A stretch of DNA of 64,000 nucleotides from Oxalobacteraceae bacterium OTU3CAMAD1 (GTDB taxonomy: Bacteria; Pseudomonadota; Gammaproteobacteria; Burkholderiales; Burkholderiaceae_D), in the NCBI GenBank assembly GCA_024123915.1, contig CP099650.1:6944001-7008000 (forward strand). Reading direction: 5' to 3'. Positions 42,790 through 51,557 of the stretch are shown here, piece by piece. A model generated the notes under the pieces. That model made no database searches. It was given only the letters and a program-made list of their open reading frames with translations, and had not been told where the DNA came from. The first letter of the stretch is position 1; the number at the start of each line of letters is the position of its first letter. Made by a program: the position numbers and the translations under genes.

Positions 42790-42822
42790 GGGCCGATTAC
42801 GCTTCGCTAATCCGCCCTACGT
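42790..42822. repeat. REP-like hairpin inside the paa operon (between paaA and paaB)
   Basis: The 33 bases from GGCCGATTACG to CCTACGTG are identical to the right part of the inverted repeat at 32548-32631. On the minus (coding) strand it can fold by itself: GGGCGGATTAGC against GCGTAATCGGCCC. It fills much of the 78-base paaA-paaB gap, the widest gap in an otherwise tight operon. Confidence 0.8.
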
Positions 42823-42830
42823 GGATCCGA

Positions 42831-43817
42831 TCAAGCGGCGGCTTTCGTGGCCTGCTTTTCGGCGTGGACGACCAGCGCTTCGCGGAACCATGCGCCGTCC
42901 TCCCAGGCTTTTACCCGGGTGCGCAGGCGCTCGCGGTTGCACGGGCCGTTGCCCTTCAAGACGTTGTGGAATTCGCTCCAGTCGATGGCGCCGAATTCGT
43001 AGTGGCCGGTCTCCGCGTTGAATTTCAGGTCCGGGTCCGGCACCGTCAGGCCGAGGAACTCCGCCTGCGGGACGGTCTGGTCGACCATGCGCTGGCGCAG
43101 TTCATCGTTGGAGAACAGTTTGATGCGCCACTGCGCCGATTGCGCGCTGTTAACCGATTCGGCGTCCGAGGGGCCGAACATCATCAGCGACGGCCACCAC
43201 CAGCGATTGAGCGCATCCTGCGCCATCGCCTTTTGCTCCGGCGTGCCCCGTGCCAGCGACATCATGATGTCGTAGCCCTGGCGCGCGTGGAACGACTCCT
43301 CCTTGCAGACGCGGATCATGGCGCGCGCATACGGGCCGTACGAGCAGCGGCACAGCGGGATCTGGTTGATGATGGCCGAGCCGTCGACCAGCCAGCCGAT
43401 GGCGCCCATGTCGGCCCACGACAGGGTCGGATAATTGAAGATGCTGGAGTATTTGGCTTTGCCGCTGTGCAGGGCGGCCAGCAACTCGTCGCGCGAGACG
43501 CCCAAGGTTTCGGCGGCGCTGTACAGATACAGGCCATGGCCCGCCTCGTCCTGGATCTTGGCCAGCAGGATGGACTTGCGCTTCAAGGTCGGCGCGCGCG
43601 TGACCCAGTTCCCTTCCGGCAGCTGGCCGACGATCTCGGAATGCGCGTGCTGGGAAATCTGGCGGATCAAGGTTTTGCGGTAGGCATCCGGCATCCAGTC
43701 CTTGGCCTCGATCTTGACGCCGTCGTCGATGCGGGCCTGGAAGGCGCGCTCGTCGGCGGCCATGTCGTCGGCCGTGCGTACGGTGCTCAGGCCGGTTTCC
43801 ACCATTTGTGCGTACAT
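42831..43817 (-). CDS. paaA: Phenylacetyl-CoA epoxidase oxygenase (di-iron) subunit
   Basis: 328 residues. Di-iron ligands are in [17 protein letters not shown] and [11 protein letters not shown]. Catalyses epoxidation of the aromatic ring of phenylacetyl-CoA with O2. GAGGAGACAGCT precedes the ATG. First gene of the operon, divergent from paaX. Eleven paa genes follow one another on this strand to 33164. Confidence 0.96.
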   Translation of the reverse strand: MYAQMVETGLSTVRTADDMAADERAFQARIDDGVKIEAKDWMPDAYRKTLIRQISQHAHSEIVGQLPEGNWVTRAPTLKRKSILLAKIQDEAGHGLYLYSAAETLGVSRDELLAALHSGKAKYSSIFNYPTLSWADMGAIGWLVDGSAIINQIPLCRCSYGPYARAMIRVCKEESFHARQGYDIMMSLARGTPEQKAMAQDALNRWWWPSLMMFGPSDAESVNSAQSAQWRIKLFSNDELRQRMVDQTVPQAEFLGLTVPDPDLKFNAETGHYEFGAIDWSEFHNVLKGNGPCNRERLRTRVKAWEDGAWFREALVVHAEKQATKAAA

Positions 43818-43836
43818 AGCTGTCTCCTCGTGTCAC

Positions 43837-43889
43837 ATCATATTACGATACACAATCTCATTTTACTACGATTTTTTTGAATCATATTA
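43837..43889. promoter_or_regulatory. Direct repeats in the paaA/paaX divergent spacer (candidate PaaX operator)
   Basis: ATCATATTA occurs at 43837-43845 and 43881-43889, 44 bases apart (about four helical turns), in an unusually AT-rich 182-base spacer. The second copy is part of GAATCATATTAGAATAG; GAATCA also occurs in known enteric PaaX sites. PaaX normally represses until phenylacetyl-CoA binds. Position and repeats make this the best operator candidate. Confidence 0.45.
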
Positions 43890-43999
43890 GAATAGAGTAT
43901 CCCGATAGAAAGAAGCCACAAGCGGGCGACAAATAAATGCTGCGCCGCAGTCGAGGCAAAGTAAACTATTGTTTCCATGTACAGAACCGACGTTTGCCT

Positions 44000-44938
44000 A
44001 TGAATTATTCCGAATGGATAGCGGATTGCCTCGCCGGCGATCCGCCGCGCTCGAAGTCGCTGGTGGTGACCATCTTCGGCGACGCCATCGTGCCGCACGG
44101 CGGCATGGTGTGGCTCGGCAGCCTGATCGAGTTGCTGGCGCCGTTCGGCGTCAACGACCGGCTGCTGCGCACGTCCGTGTTCCGGCTGGCGCAGGAAGGT
44201 TGGCTGGGCGCGCAGCGCGACGGCCGGCGCAGCTCGTACGCGATTACGCCCGACGCGATGGCGCGCTTCGTGCACGCCTACCGCCGCATCTACGCGCCGC
44301 TCAATGTGCATTGGGATGGCAGCTGGACCTTGGTGCTGAATGGCGACGGCGCGCTCAACGCTGCCGAGCGCAGCGCCGTGCGCAAGGAGTTGCTGTGGGA
44401 AGGTTACAGCGTGATCGCGCCCGGCATCATGGGGCATCCGGCGGCCGACGGCGGCGCGCTCAACGAGTTGCTCAAGCGGCTGGGCGTGGTGGGCAAACTG
44501 TTCGTGGTGCAGGCCAAGTCGATGGAGCGCGTCGCCGGCCGGCCGTTGAGCGATCTGGTGGCCAGCGGCTGGGATGTCAGCGACGTGGCGCTGGGGTACG
44601 AGAGCTTTATCGCGCGCTTCGAGCCGCTGTTGGCCGCGCTGCGCGGGCAAGGCGGCGAAGTCAAGCCGACGCCGGAGCAGGCATTTGTGATACGGACACT
44701 ATTGATACATGCCTACCGGCGCGTGCAGTTGCATGATCCGCAATTGCCGGTGGAGTTGTTGCCGACGCCGTGGCCGGGGGCGCTCGCCTACGAGCTGGCG
44801 CGCGGTATCTATCAGGCGGTCTACGCGGATGCCGAGCGGCATGTCGAAGCAGTGCTGCGGCGCGAGGATGACGCCGCGCCCGCCGCCGAGCCGGCGTTTT
44901 TCGAGCGGTTTGGCGGACTAACGTCAGGGCTAGCGTAA
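44000..44938 (+). CDS. paaX: Phenylacetic-acid-responsive transcriptional repressor
   Basis: 312 residues from ATG at 44000. N-terminal winged helix (SKSLVVTIFGDAIVPHGGMV, RTSVFRLAQEGWL), middle Cas2-like PaaX domain (WDGSWTLVLNGDG) and C-terminal all-helical domain (FVIRTLLIHAYRRVQLHDPQ). It represses paa genes and is released by phenylacetyl-CoA. Divergent from paaA, so probably also autoregulated. Its last 9 bases overlap the end of the convergent DUF4160 gene. Confidence 0.94.
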   Translation: MNYSEWIADCLAGDPPRSKSLVVTIFGDAIVPHGGMVWLGSLIELLAPFGVNDRLLRTSVFRLAQEGWLGAQRDGRRSSYAITPDAMARFVHAYRRIYAPLNVHWDGSWTLVLNGDGALNAAERSAVRKELLWEGYSVIAPGIMGHPAADGGALNELLKRLGVVGKLFVVQAKSMERVAGRPLSDLVASGWDVSDVALGYESFIARFEPLLAALRGQGGEVKPTPEQAFVIRTLLIHAYRRVQLHDPQLPVELLPTPWPGALAYELARGIYQAVYADAERHVEAVLRREDDAAPAAEPAFFERFGGLTSGLA

Positions 44939-45166
44939 CCACGTGCGCCAGATCTGGCGCATTTGCACAACATGGTCGGCGATGAATTGTTCGGCCTCGC
45001 GCAGTTGCCGGTTCGATAAGCCGGTGTGCCACACCAGCGCGACATCGGGCTCGAGCCAGAACTTGGCCGTGCCGTCCGGGTGCGACACGTGGATGTGCAT
45101 GCGCTTGTCGCCCCGGGCGAAAAAATAGTAGCGGAAGTCGTCGGCCTGGAATAGCGGCGGGTTCAT
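44930..45166 (-). CDS. DUF4160-family small protein
   Basis: 78 residues. FYFFARGDKRMHIHV-like start (here YYFFARGDKRMHIHV) and DGTAKFWLEPDVALVWHTGL match the DUF4160 pattern. These proteins often pair with a DUF2442 gene in toxin-antitoxin-like couples, but no such partner is adjacent. Convergent with paaX, overlapping its stop. Function unknown. Confidence 0.7.
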   Translation of the reverse strand: MNPPLFQADDFRYYFFARGDKRMHIHVSHPDGTAKFWLEPDVALVWHTGLSNRQLREAEQFIADHVVQMRQIWRTWLR

Positions 45167-45359
45167 GGCGGGCTCCTGGGCGGCGTTGAAGTCACTTCAA
45201 CTTAGCAAACCGGCCGGCGTCCGGCTTGCGCTGGCGCAGGCGCACTTTGACCAGCGGCCGATCGGCGGGCGCCCGGCGCCGCCGCGAGCCTGTATGATGT
45301 CGGCACTGCGCCAAAAGTGCAAAAATACTCTTTACACTGAATCCACCAGGACTTACGCA

Positions 45360-46490
45360 ATGTCTATCAAAATCAGCCAGCAATTCGACGCCGGCGCCAT
45401 CGAAGTCGTGCGCGCCGACGATCCGGCGGCCATCGACCTCAACATCCGCAAGGATTCCCACGCCGACATCACGCAATGGTTTTATTTCCGCGTCCAGGGC
45501 GCCAAGGCGACGCCGTTGAACCTGCGTTTCCTTAACGCCGGCGCCGCCGCCTACCCGGACGGCTGGAAGGATTACCAGGCCGTCGCCAGCTACGACCGCG
45601 ACAGCTGGTTCCGCGTGCCGACCACCTATGACGGCCAGGTCATGACGATCAGCCACACGCCGGAATACGACAGCGTCTACTACGCCTATTTCGAGCCGTA
45701 CTCGTGGGAACGCCACTTGGCGCTGCTGGACAACGCGCAACTGTCGCCGCTGGTCAAACAGGTCGACCTGGGTAGCACCATCGACGGCCGCGACCTGAAC
45801 ATGCTGGTCATCGGCGATCCGGAAGCGGAGCAAAAGGTGTGGGTCATCGCGCGCCAGCATCCGGGCGAGACGATGGCCGAATGGTTTGTCGAAGGCATGG
45901 TCGAGGCGCTGCTGGACCCGGCCAATCCGTTCGGCCGCCAATGCCTGAAGGAAGCGGTGTTCTACGTGGTGCCGAACATGAATCCGGACGGCTCGGTACG
46001 CGGCAACCTGCGCACCAACGCGGCCGGCGCCAACCTGAACCGCGAGTGGCTCAATCCGACGATGGAACGCAGCCCGGAAGTGTTCCTGGTCAAGAACAAG
46101 ATGCTGGAGATCGGCTGCGACCTGTGCCTGGACATCCACGGCGACGAAGGCTTGCCGTACGTGTTCGTGGCCGGCAGCGAATCGTTGCCGGAGTTCACGG
46201 CGGATCAGGCCGAGGCGCAACAGTATTTCATCGACAACTTCCTGATCGCCAGCCCGGACTTCCAGGACGAGTATGGCTACGGCGAAACGCCGTACACGCC
46301 GGAAACGTTGACGATGGGCTCGCCGCACATCACCCATGCGTTCGGTTGCCTGTCGCTGACCCTGGAGATGCCGTTCAAGGACAACGCCAACGATCCGGAC
46401 CCGGACACGGGCTGGAACGGCGCCCGCAGCGCCGAGCTGGGCCGCGCCGTGTTGCAGCCGGTGTTGCAGTCGCTGCTGGCGCAGCAGTAA
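45360..46490 (+). CDS. M14 carboxypeptidase, cytosolic carboxypeptidase (Nna1/CCP)-like
   Basis: 376 residues from ATG at 45360 (AGGACTTACGCA before it). An N-terminal beta domain (about residues 1-130, DITQWFYFRVQGAKATPLNL) is typical of the CCP branch. Zinc ligands H167 and E170 (RQHPGETMAEW) and H260 (LDIHGDE), catalytic E336 (LTLEMPF). No signal peptide. Bacterial members are little studied; removal of C-terminal residues from peptides is expected. Stands alone. Confidence 0.85.
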   Translation: MSIKISQQFDAGAIEVVRADDPAAIDLNIRKDSHADITQWFYFRVQGAKATPLNLRFLNAGAAAYPDGWKDYQAVASYDRDSWFRVPTTYDGQVMTISHTPEYDSVYYAYFEPYSWERHLALLDNAQLSPLVKQVDLGSTIDGRDLNMLVIGDPEAEQKVWVIARQHPGETMAEWFVEGMVEALLDPANPFGRQCLKEAVFYVVPNMNPDGSVRGNLRTNAAGANLNREWLNPTMERSPEVFLVKNKMLEIGCDLCLDIHGDEGLPYVFVAGSESLPEFTADQAEAQQYFIDNFLIASPDFQDEYGYGETPYTPETLTMGSPHITHAFGCLSLTLEMPFKDNANDPDPDTGWNGARSAELGRAVLQPVLQSLLAQQ

Positions 46491-46631
46491 AGATGGAACC
46501 CCGGGCCGCCGCCATGGCGGCCTGAACGGCGCTTGAGCTCAGCCTCTGCGGCGCGACAATATGCGTGTCGCGGGGAAAAATACACTGGACCTCATACGGC
46601 ACATCCCGCGTGCCGTTTCGGGAGGTTCAGC

Positions 46632-47798
46632 ATGATCACCTTGATACTGTCGATGCGCCGCGCGCTCGCCTGCGCCATACTGCCCGCCCTGGCATTGCTG
46701 CTGGGCGCCTGCAGCACCCCCTACAGTCCACCACAATTTGTCGAGCCGAACCCGCAATTCCCCGGCCTGATCGATCTCGCCGCGCGCGCCGACGGCCGTC
46801 ACGCCGACGTGTTGCTGGTGCACGGCATGTGCACGCACGACGCCAGCTGGGCGGCGCGAGTCGTCGCCCAGCTGACGCAGGCGCTCACCGACGCCACCAC
46901 GCCACCCGATGCCCGGCCCCACACTGTGCCCCGCCCCGCCGTCGATCCGCAGATCCAGATCGTGCCGTCGACGGTCGAGACCCCGGCAGGGCGGCTGCGC
47001 TTCGATGCGCTGATCTGGTCGCCGCTGACGGTGCCGCTCAAGCGCCAGCTGTGCTACGACCAGACCGACAAATCGCCCATCTGCGCGGGCGAGCCGCCTT
47101 ATCCCTTCATCCGCGCGCGCATCAACGCCCGCGTGAAGGATGTGCTGATCGACGATTGCCTGCCCGATCCGTTGATCTATCAGGGGGTGGCGCGCGACGA
47201 GATCCAGCGCCGCATGCGGGACGCGATCTTGCAGGTGCTGGCCGCCAGCGACGCGCCGGCGGGCTTGCCGCTGATGGTGGTGTCGGAGAGCCTGGGCAGC
47301 AAGATCCTGTTCGATACGCTGCTAGGCATGACGCACGAGCAAGCCGACTCGCGCGCGTCGCAAGTGGCGATACGCGCCGTCGATCGCTTGCGCTTTCTGG
47401 TGATGGCGGCAAATCCGATTCCGTTGCTGTCGCTGGCCGATCAGCAGATCACGGGAGGGGATGTGGGTGCGGTTCGCCAGGCTGTACCGGTTCCGCCCGA
47501 CAGTTTGCAAGTGCTGTTGCAGGAGCGTCTGGCACGGCGGCCCCGTTCCTTGTTGAATCCGACCCTGCCCCTGGTCGCGTTGAGCGATCCGAATGATTTG
47601 CTGTCGTACACGCTGCCGTCCGAGCGTTATGCGCGCGAGGATGTCACGGTGTACAACATCCTCGTGTCCAACGCGCCGACCTGGCTGGGTTTGCTGGAGC
47701 GCCCGGACCGCGCCCACCTGGATTACCTGGACAATCCGGACGTGGGCCGGTTGATCGCCTGCGGCCTGCCGTCAAGCGCGCTTTGCAAGCCGAAGTAG
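46632..47798 (+). CDS. Predicted lipoprotein with alpha/beta-hydrolase fold
   Basis: 388 residues from ATG at 46632 (GGGAGGTTCAGC before it). Lipobox LLLGAC, so anchored in an envelope membrane. The hydrolase is suggested by VLLVHGMCTHDASWAARVVA (oxyanion region) and LMVVSESLGSKILFDTL, where S-E-S-L-G takes the place of the nucleophile elbow GxSxG. The first position is Ser instead of Gly, so activity is uncertain. Function unknown. Convergent with pmbA, 14 bases apart. Confidence 0.65.
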   Translation: MITLILSMRRALACAILPALALLLGACSTPYSPPQFVEPNPQFPGLIDLAARADGRHADVLLVHGMCTHDASWAARVVAQLTQALTDATTPPDARPHTVPRPAVDPQIQIVPSTVETPAGRLRFDALIWSPLTVPLKRQLCYDQTDKSPICAGEPPYPFIRARINARVKDVLIDDCLPDPLIYQGVARDEIQRRMRDAILQVLAASDAPAGLPLMVVSESLGSKILFDTLLGMTHEQADSRASQVAIRAVDRLRFLVMAANPIPLLSLADQQITGGDVGAVRQAVPVPPDSLQVLLQERLARRPRSLLNPTLPLVALSDPNDLLSYTLPSERYAREDVTVYNILVSNAPTWLGLLERPDRAHLDYLDNPDVGRLIACGLPSSALCKPK

Positions 47799-47812
47799 CG
47801 AGACGCTGATCG

Positions 47813-49165
47813 TCAGCCGCCCGCCACCACCATGTTCTCGATCAGGATAGAGCCGGTTTCCTTGTTGCCGCGCACCAGCGTATCGGTGCCGACGGCGACG
47901 ATCTGCGCCAGCATGTCTTTCATATTGCCGGCGATGGTGATCTCCTCGACCGGATACTGGATGATCCCGTTCTCGACCCAGAAGCCTGACGCGCCGCGCG
48001 AATAATCGCCGGTCACGTAGTTGGTCCCCTGGCCCATCAACTCGGTCACCAGCAGGCCGGTGCCCATTTTCTTCAGCATCGCCACGAAGTCGTCGCTCTT
48101 TTTCGTCAACGTCGACGTCAGCGACAGGTTGTGCGAGCCGCCGGCGTTGCCGGTGGTCTTCATGCCCAGCTTGCGGCCCGTGTACGTCGACAGGAAGTAG
48201 CCCTGCACCACGCCATCCTTGACCACGTCACGCTTGACGGTGCGCACGCCCTCGTCGTCGAACGGCGCCGAACCCACGCCGCCGACGATGTGCGGGTCTT
48301 CCTTGATCTGCACATGCTTGGGCAGCACCTGCTTGCCCAGCGAGTCGATCAAAAAGCTCGACTTGCGGTACAACGCCCCGCCGGACGTCGCCTGCACGAA
48401 GGCCCCCAGCAGACCAGCCGCCAGCGGCGCCTCGAACAGCACCGGGCAAGTGCGCGTATCGATGGTGCGGGCGTTCAGGCGCGCCAGCGCGCGCTCGGCG
48501 GCGTAACGGCCGATGGACTCGGGCGACGACATCTTTTTAGCGTCGCGCACCGACGAATACCAGTCGTCGCGCTGCATCTTGGAGCCCTTGCCGGCGATCG
48601 GCGCCACCGACAGCGTGTGGCGCGAGAACGGATAGCCGCCGATGAAACCGCGCGAGTTGGCCGACACGAAATGCGACTGCTGCACATGCACGTTGGCGCC
48701 CTCGGAATTGGTCACGCGCGGATCGACGTCGAACGCCGCCGCCTCGGCGCGTTGGGCCAGCGCCACAGCTTCCTCGGTGCTCAAATCCCACGGATAGAAC
48801 AGCTTCAGGTCGCGCGGCGACAGTTCCAGCATGTCCTCGTCGGCCAGGCCGGCGCAATCGTCGTCGGCGGTGAAGCGGGCGATGTTGTAGGCCGCTTCCA
48901 CCGTCGCCTTCAGCGCCGCCGGCGAAAAATCGGAAGTGCTGGCATTACCGCGCCGCTGGCCGATGAACACCGTCACGCCCATACCCTTGTCCTTGTTTTG
49001 CTCGATCGTCTCGATTTTGCTCTTGCGGACGGACACCGACAAACCACTGCCTTCGCTGATTTCGACGGCGCAATCGGTGCCGCCCTGCCCCTTGGCAAAC
49101 GCCAGCACATCGCGTGCGAGCTGCTTCAACTGGTCCTGAGTGTGGGTGAAATGGGTATCGCTCAT
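47813..49165 (-). CDS. pmbA: Metalloprotease subunit PmbA/TldE
   Basis: 450 residues from ATG at 49165. TldE fold: VSVRKSKIETIEQNKDKGMG and VTVFIGQRRGNASTSDFS at the start, GNAGGSHNLSLTS and GASGFWVENGIIQYPVEEIT near the end. It pairs with TldD, which carries the metal site, in proteolysis of unfolded peptides and maturation of some modified peptides. tldD is not in the window. Divergent from darP (95-base spacer), a very common neighbour. Confidence 0.95.
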   Translation of the reverse strand: MSDTHFTHTQDQLKQLARDVLAFAKGQGGTDCAVEISEGSGLSVSVRKSKIETIEQNKDKGMGVTVFIGQRRGNASTSDFSPAALKATVEAAYNIARFTADDDCAGLADEDMLELSPRDLKLFYPWDLSTEEAVALAQRAEAAAFDVDPRVTNSEGANVHVQQSHFVSANSRGFIGGYPFSRHTLSVAPIAGKGSKMQRDDWYSSVRDAKKMSSPESIGRYAAERALARLNARTIDTRTCPVLFEAPLAAGLLGAFVQATSGGALYRKSSFLIDSLGKQVLPKHVQIKEDPHIVGGVGSAPFDDEGVRTVKRDVVKDGVVQGYFLSTYTGRKLGMKTTGNAGGSHNLSLTSTLTKKSDDFVAMLKKMGTGLLVTELMGQGTNYVTGDYSRGASGFWVENGIIQYPVEEITIAGNMKDMLAQIVAVGTDTLVRGNKETGSILIENMVVAGG

Positions 49166-49259
49166 GGGCTGTTTTCTTCGGTTGGCCGCTAAAACAGTTA
49201 TCATAGCAGTCGTTTACAGTTTACAGGGGCAGGTACACGCCCCACCGAAAGTTGATATT

Positions 49260-49862
49260 ATGGTAAATCCAAATCGCGGCGCGGTCGGCTTCAGCTCCAC
49301 CGAATTCGAGCAAGAATACGAACGCCCTTCCAAATCCGAGATGAAGCGCCAGTCCGACGCCCTGCAGAAAATGGGCGAAACGCTGGTCGAAGCGGCCCGT
49401 GACCGCGTCAAGCGCGTGCCGATGCCCGAGGACGTGCGCGACGCCATCCTCGAGTGCCAGCAAATCACCAACCACGAGGGCCGCCGCCGCCAGATGCAGT
49501 TCGTCGGCAAGAAGATGCGCACCCTCGACGAAGCCGAAGTGGCCGAGATCCAGAAAGCCATCGACAGCTGGAAAGGCGCCTCCAAGTCGGAGACGGCCGC
49601 CATGCACGCGCTGGAACGCCGCCGCGACAAGCTGCTTGCCGATGACAAGGCGCTGACCGTGCTGCTCGAAGAGAACCCGGAACTGGACGTGCAGCAGCTG
49701 CGCACCCTGATCCGTAACGCGCGCAAGGAACAGGCCGAGAACAAGCCGCCGAAGGCCTACCGCGAGATCTTCCAGATCCTTAAGCAGGTCGAGGGCAAGA
49801 AGAAGCAAGCGGCCACCGACGAAGGCGACAACGCCGACGACAGCGAGCAAGATGACGAGTAA
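49260..49862 (+). CDS. darP: Ribosome-associated protein DarP/YjgA (DUF615)
   Basis: 200 residues from ATG at 49260; an upstream open start at 49140 lies within pmbA antisense. Characteristic RPSKSEMKRQSDALQKMGE, RVPMPEDVRDAILECQQI, RRRQMQFVGKKMR and REIFQILKQ, with an acidic tail. It joins late 50S ribosome assembly. Its stop codon lies in the first copy of a 14-base tandem duplication. Confidence 0.94.
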   Translation: MVNPNRGAVGFSSTEFEQEYERPSKSEMKRQSDALQKMGETLVEAARDRVKRVPMPEDVRDAILECQQITNHEGRRRQMQFVGKKMRTLDEAEVAEIQKAIDSWKGASKSETAAMHALERRRDKLLADDKALTVLLEENPELDVQQLRTLIRNARKEQAENKPPKAYREIFQILKQVEGKKKQAATDEGDNADDSEQDDE

Positions 49863-49877
49863 TAGATGACGAGTAAT
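49850..49877. repeat. Perfect 14-base tandem duplication at the darP/mogA junction
   Basis: AGATGACGAGTAAT occurs at 49850-49863 and again at 49864-49877. The first copy encodes the end of DarP (DDE-stop), the second supplies the mogA start (MTSN). With one copy the two genes would overlap by 11 bases. Confidence 0.9.
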
Positions 49878-50513
49878 ACAGCCATAGACGGCGTCACCGC
49901 CGTCGATCCCGCGCAATTGCTGGTCATCGGCCTGGTGTCGGTCTCGGACCGCGCCAGCGGCGGCGTGTATCAGGACCAAGGCATCCCGGCGCTCGAGGAT
50001 TGGTTGGCGCGCACGCTGACCACCCCCTATCGCCTTGAAACCCGCCTGATCGCCGACGAGCGCGCGCTGATCGAAGCCACGCTGACCGACCTTGTCGACA
50101 TCGACCGCTGCCACCTGGTGCTCACCACCGGCGGCACCGGCCCGGCGCGGCGCGACGTCACGCCGGAGGCCACGCTGGCCGTCGGCACCAAGGAAATGCC
50201 CGGCTTCGGCGAGCAAATGCGTCAGATCAGCCTGCACTTCGTGCCGACCGCGATCCTGTCGCGCCAGACGGCGGTGATCCGCGAGACGCCCGACCACGCG
50301 GCCCTGATCATGAACCTGCCGGGCCAGCCGAAAGCCATCGCCGAAACCCTGGGCGGGCTCAAGGACGCCGACGGCGCCGTCATTACCGGCGGCATCTTCG
50401 CCGCAGTGCCCTACTGCATCGACCTGATCGGCGGTCCCTACATGGAAACCGACCCGGCCGTGTGCAAGGCGTTCCGTCCCAAATCCGCGCTGCGCCCGCA
50501 GCCGGCCGCCTGA
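49866..50513 (+). CDS. mogA: Molybdopterin adenylyltransferase
   Basis: 215 residues. MoaB/MogA fold: IGLVSVSDRASGGVYQDQGI, TTGGTGPARRDVTPEAT (nucleotide/molybdopterin loop) and IMNLPGQPKAIAETL. Adenylates molybdopterin before molybdenum insertion. Starts 3 bases after the darP stop, within the duplicated 14-mer. Confidence 0.94.
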   Translation: MTSNTAIDGVTAVDPAQLLVIGLVSVSDRASGGVYQDQGIPALEDWLARTLTTPYRLETRLIADERALIEATLTDLVDIDRCHLVLTTGGTGPARRDVTPEATLAVGTKEMPGFGEQMRQISLHFVPTAILSRQTAVIRETPDHAALIMNLPGQPKAIAETLGGLKDADGAVITGGIFAAVPYCIDLIGGPYMETDPAVCKAFRPKSALRPQPAA

Positions 50514-50626
50514 AGCGACACCCCATGGCCGGCATGCGCGCCTCGCGCCGCCGCTGGCTGGGCGCCGCCGGCGCCGCCGGCCTGCTATATTTCGCCCAAC
50601 GACTATCCGCATCCCCAAGGAGCCCC

Positions 50627-51292
50627 ATGAGCACGCTGCTGCAAACGATCGAAAAAGAAACCGGTGCCAATCCGAGTGTCGCCATCATCTGGATGCACGG
50701 CCTGGGCGCCGACGCCAACGACTTCGCGCCGATGCCGCAGGAGCTCGACCTGCGCGGCCTGCCGCCGATCCGCTTCGTCTTCCCTAATGCGGAGACGATG
50801 CCGGTCACGGTCAACGGCGGCTACGTCATGCGCTCGTGGTACGACATCGTCGCCAGCGACCTGGGACGGCAGGAGGACGAGGCGGGCCTGCGCGCCTCGC
50901 AGCTGAAGGTCGAAGCGCTGATCGCGCGCGAGAACGCGCGCGGCATCCCGACCTCGCGCATCATCCTGGCCGGCTTCTCGCAAGGCTCGGCGATGACCTT
51001 GCAAACGGGCGTGCGTCAGAAGGAAAAGCTGGCGGGCATGATGTGCCTGTCGGGCTACCTGCCAATCGCCGCCAAGGCCGGCGCCGAGCACACCCAGGAA
51101 AGCCTGGCTACGCCGATCTTCATGGCGCACGGCCGCATGGACCCGGTGGTGCCGCTGGCGCGCGCCGAGCAATCGCGCGACGCGTTGAAGCAGCTCGGCT
51201 ACGACGTCGAATGGCACGAATACCCGATGCAGCACTCGTTGTGTCAGCAAGAGATCGTCGACATCAGCGCCTGGCTCAAGCGCGTTCTTTGA
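50627..51292 (+). CDS. Phospholipase/carboxylesterase (alpha/beta-hydrolase)
   Basis: 221 residues from ATG at 50627, which has AAGGAGCCCC in front. IIWMHGLGADANDF (oxyanion loop), LAGFSQGSAMTL (GxSxG nucleophile), HGRMDPVVPL (Asp) and PMQHSL (His) give a complete triad. An in-frame ATG at 50525 would add a twin-arginine-like hydrophobic leader (RASRRRWLGAAGAAG), which could make a membrane-bound form; the stronger ribosome site favours the short cytoplasmic form. Hydrolyses short-chain esters; natural substrate unknown. Confidence 0.88.
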   Translation: MSTLLQTIEKETGANPSVAIIWMHGLGADANDFAPMPQELDLRGLPPIRFVFPNAETMPVTVNGGYVMRSWYDIVASDLGRQEDEAGLRASQLKVEALIARENARGIPTSRIILAGFSQGSAMTLQTGVRQKEKLAGMMCLSGYLPIAAKAGAEHTQESLATPIFMAHGRMDPVVPLARAEQSRDALKQLGYDVEWHEYPMQHSLCQQEIVDISAWLKRVL

Positions 51293-51557
51293 TACAGGCG
51301 TCGGCCAGTTGCTCCCATTCCGGCTCAACGCGGTCGGAGTTGGAAAGCAAGATGATCGACATGCGCTGCTGCGGAAGACGCAGCAGCAGCGTGTGAAAGC
51401 CCCACAGCGAGCCGCCGTGGAAGACCACTTCCTGGCCGCCGCGCCGGGTCCATTCCAGGCCGAAGCGGTAGTCCGGCACCGTGCCGTCGTCCAGCGGCGA
51501 CGGTTGCAGCATCGCGTCCAGCAGACTGTCGGGCTGCGCCCATTGCCGGTGCCAGCT
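51276..51557 (-). pseudogene. C-terminal remnant of a beta-lactamase-family (class C/PBP-like) serine hydrolase
   Basis: The frame encodes YRFGLEWTRRGGQEVVFHGG and LWGFHTLLLRLPQQRMSIILL followed by SNSD, the usual end of this family (HGG box and LLSN strand), about 93 codons. Upstream it meets a TAA at 51558-51560 and the sequence switches to a DUF429 gene of lower GC. The Ser-x-x-Lys and Tyr motifs are missing. The 3' end overlaps the esterase gene end by 17 bases. It is a decayed gene cut by the island at 51.55 kb. Confidence 0.75.
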
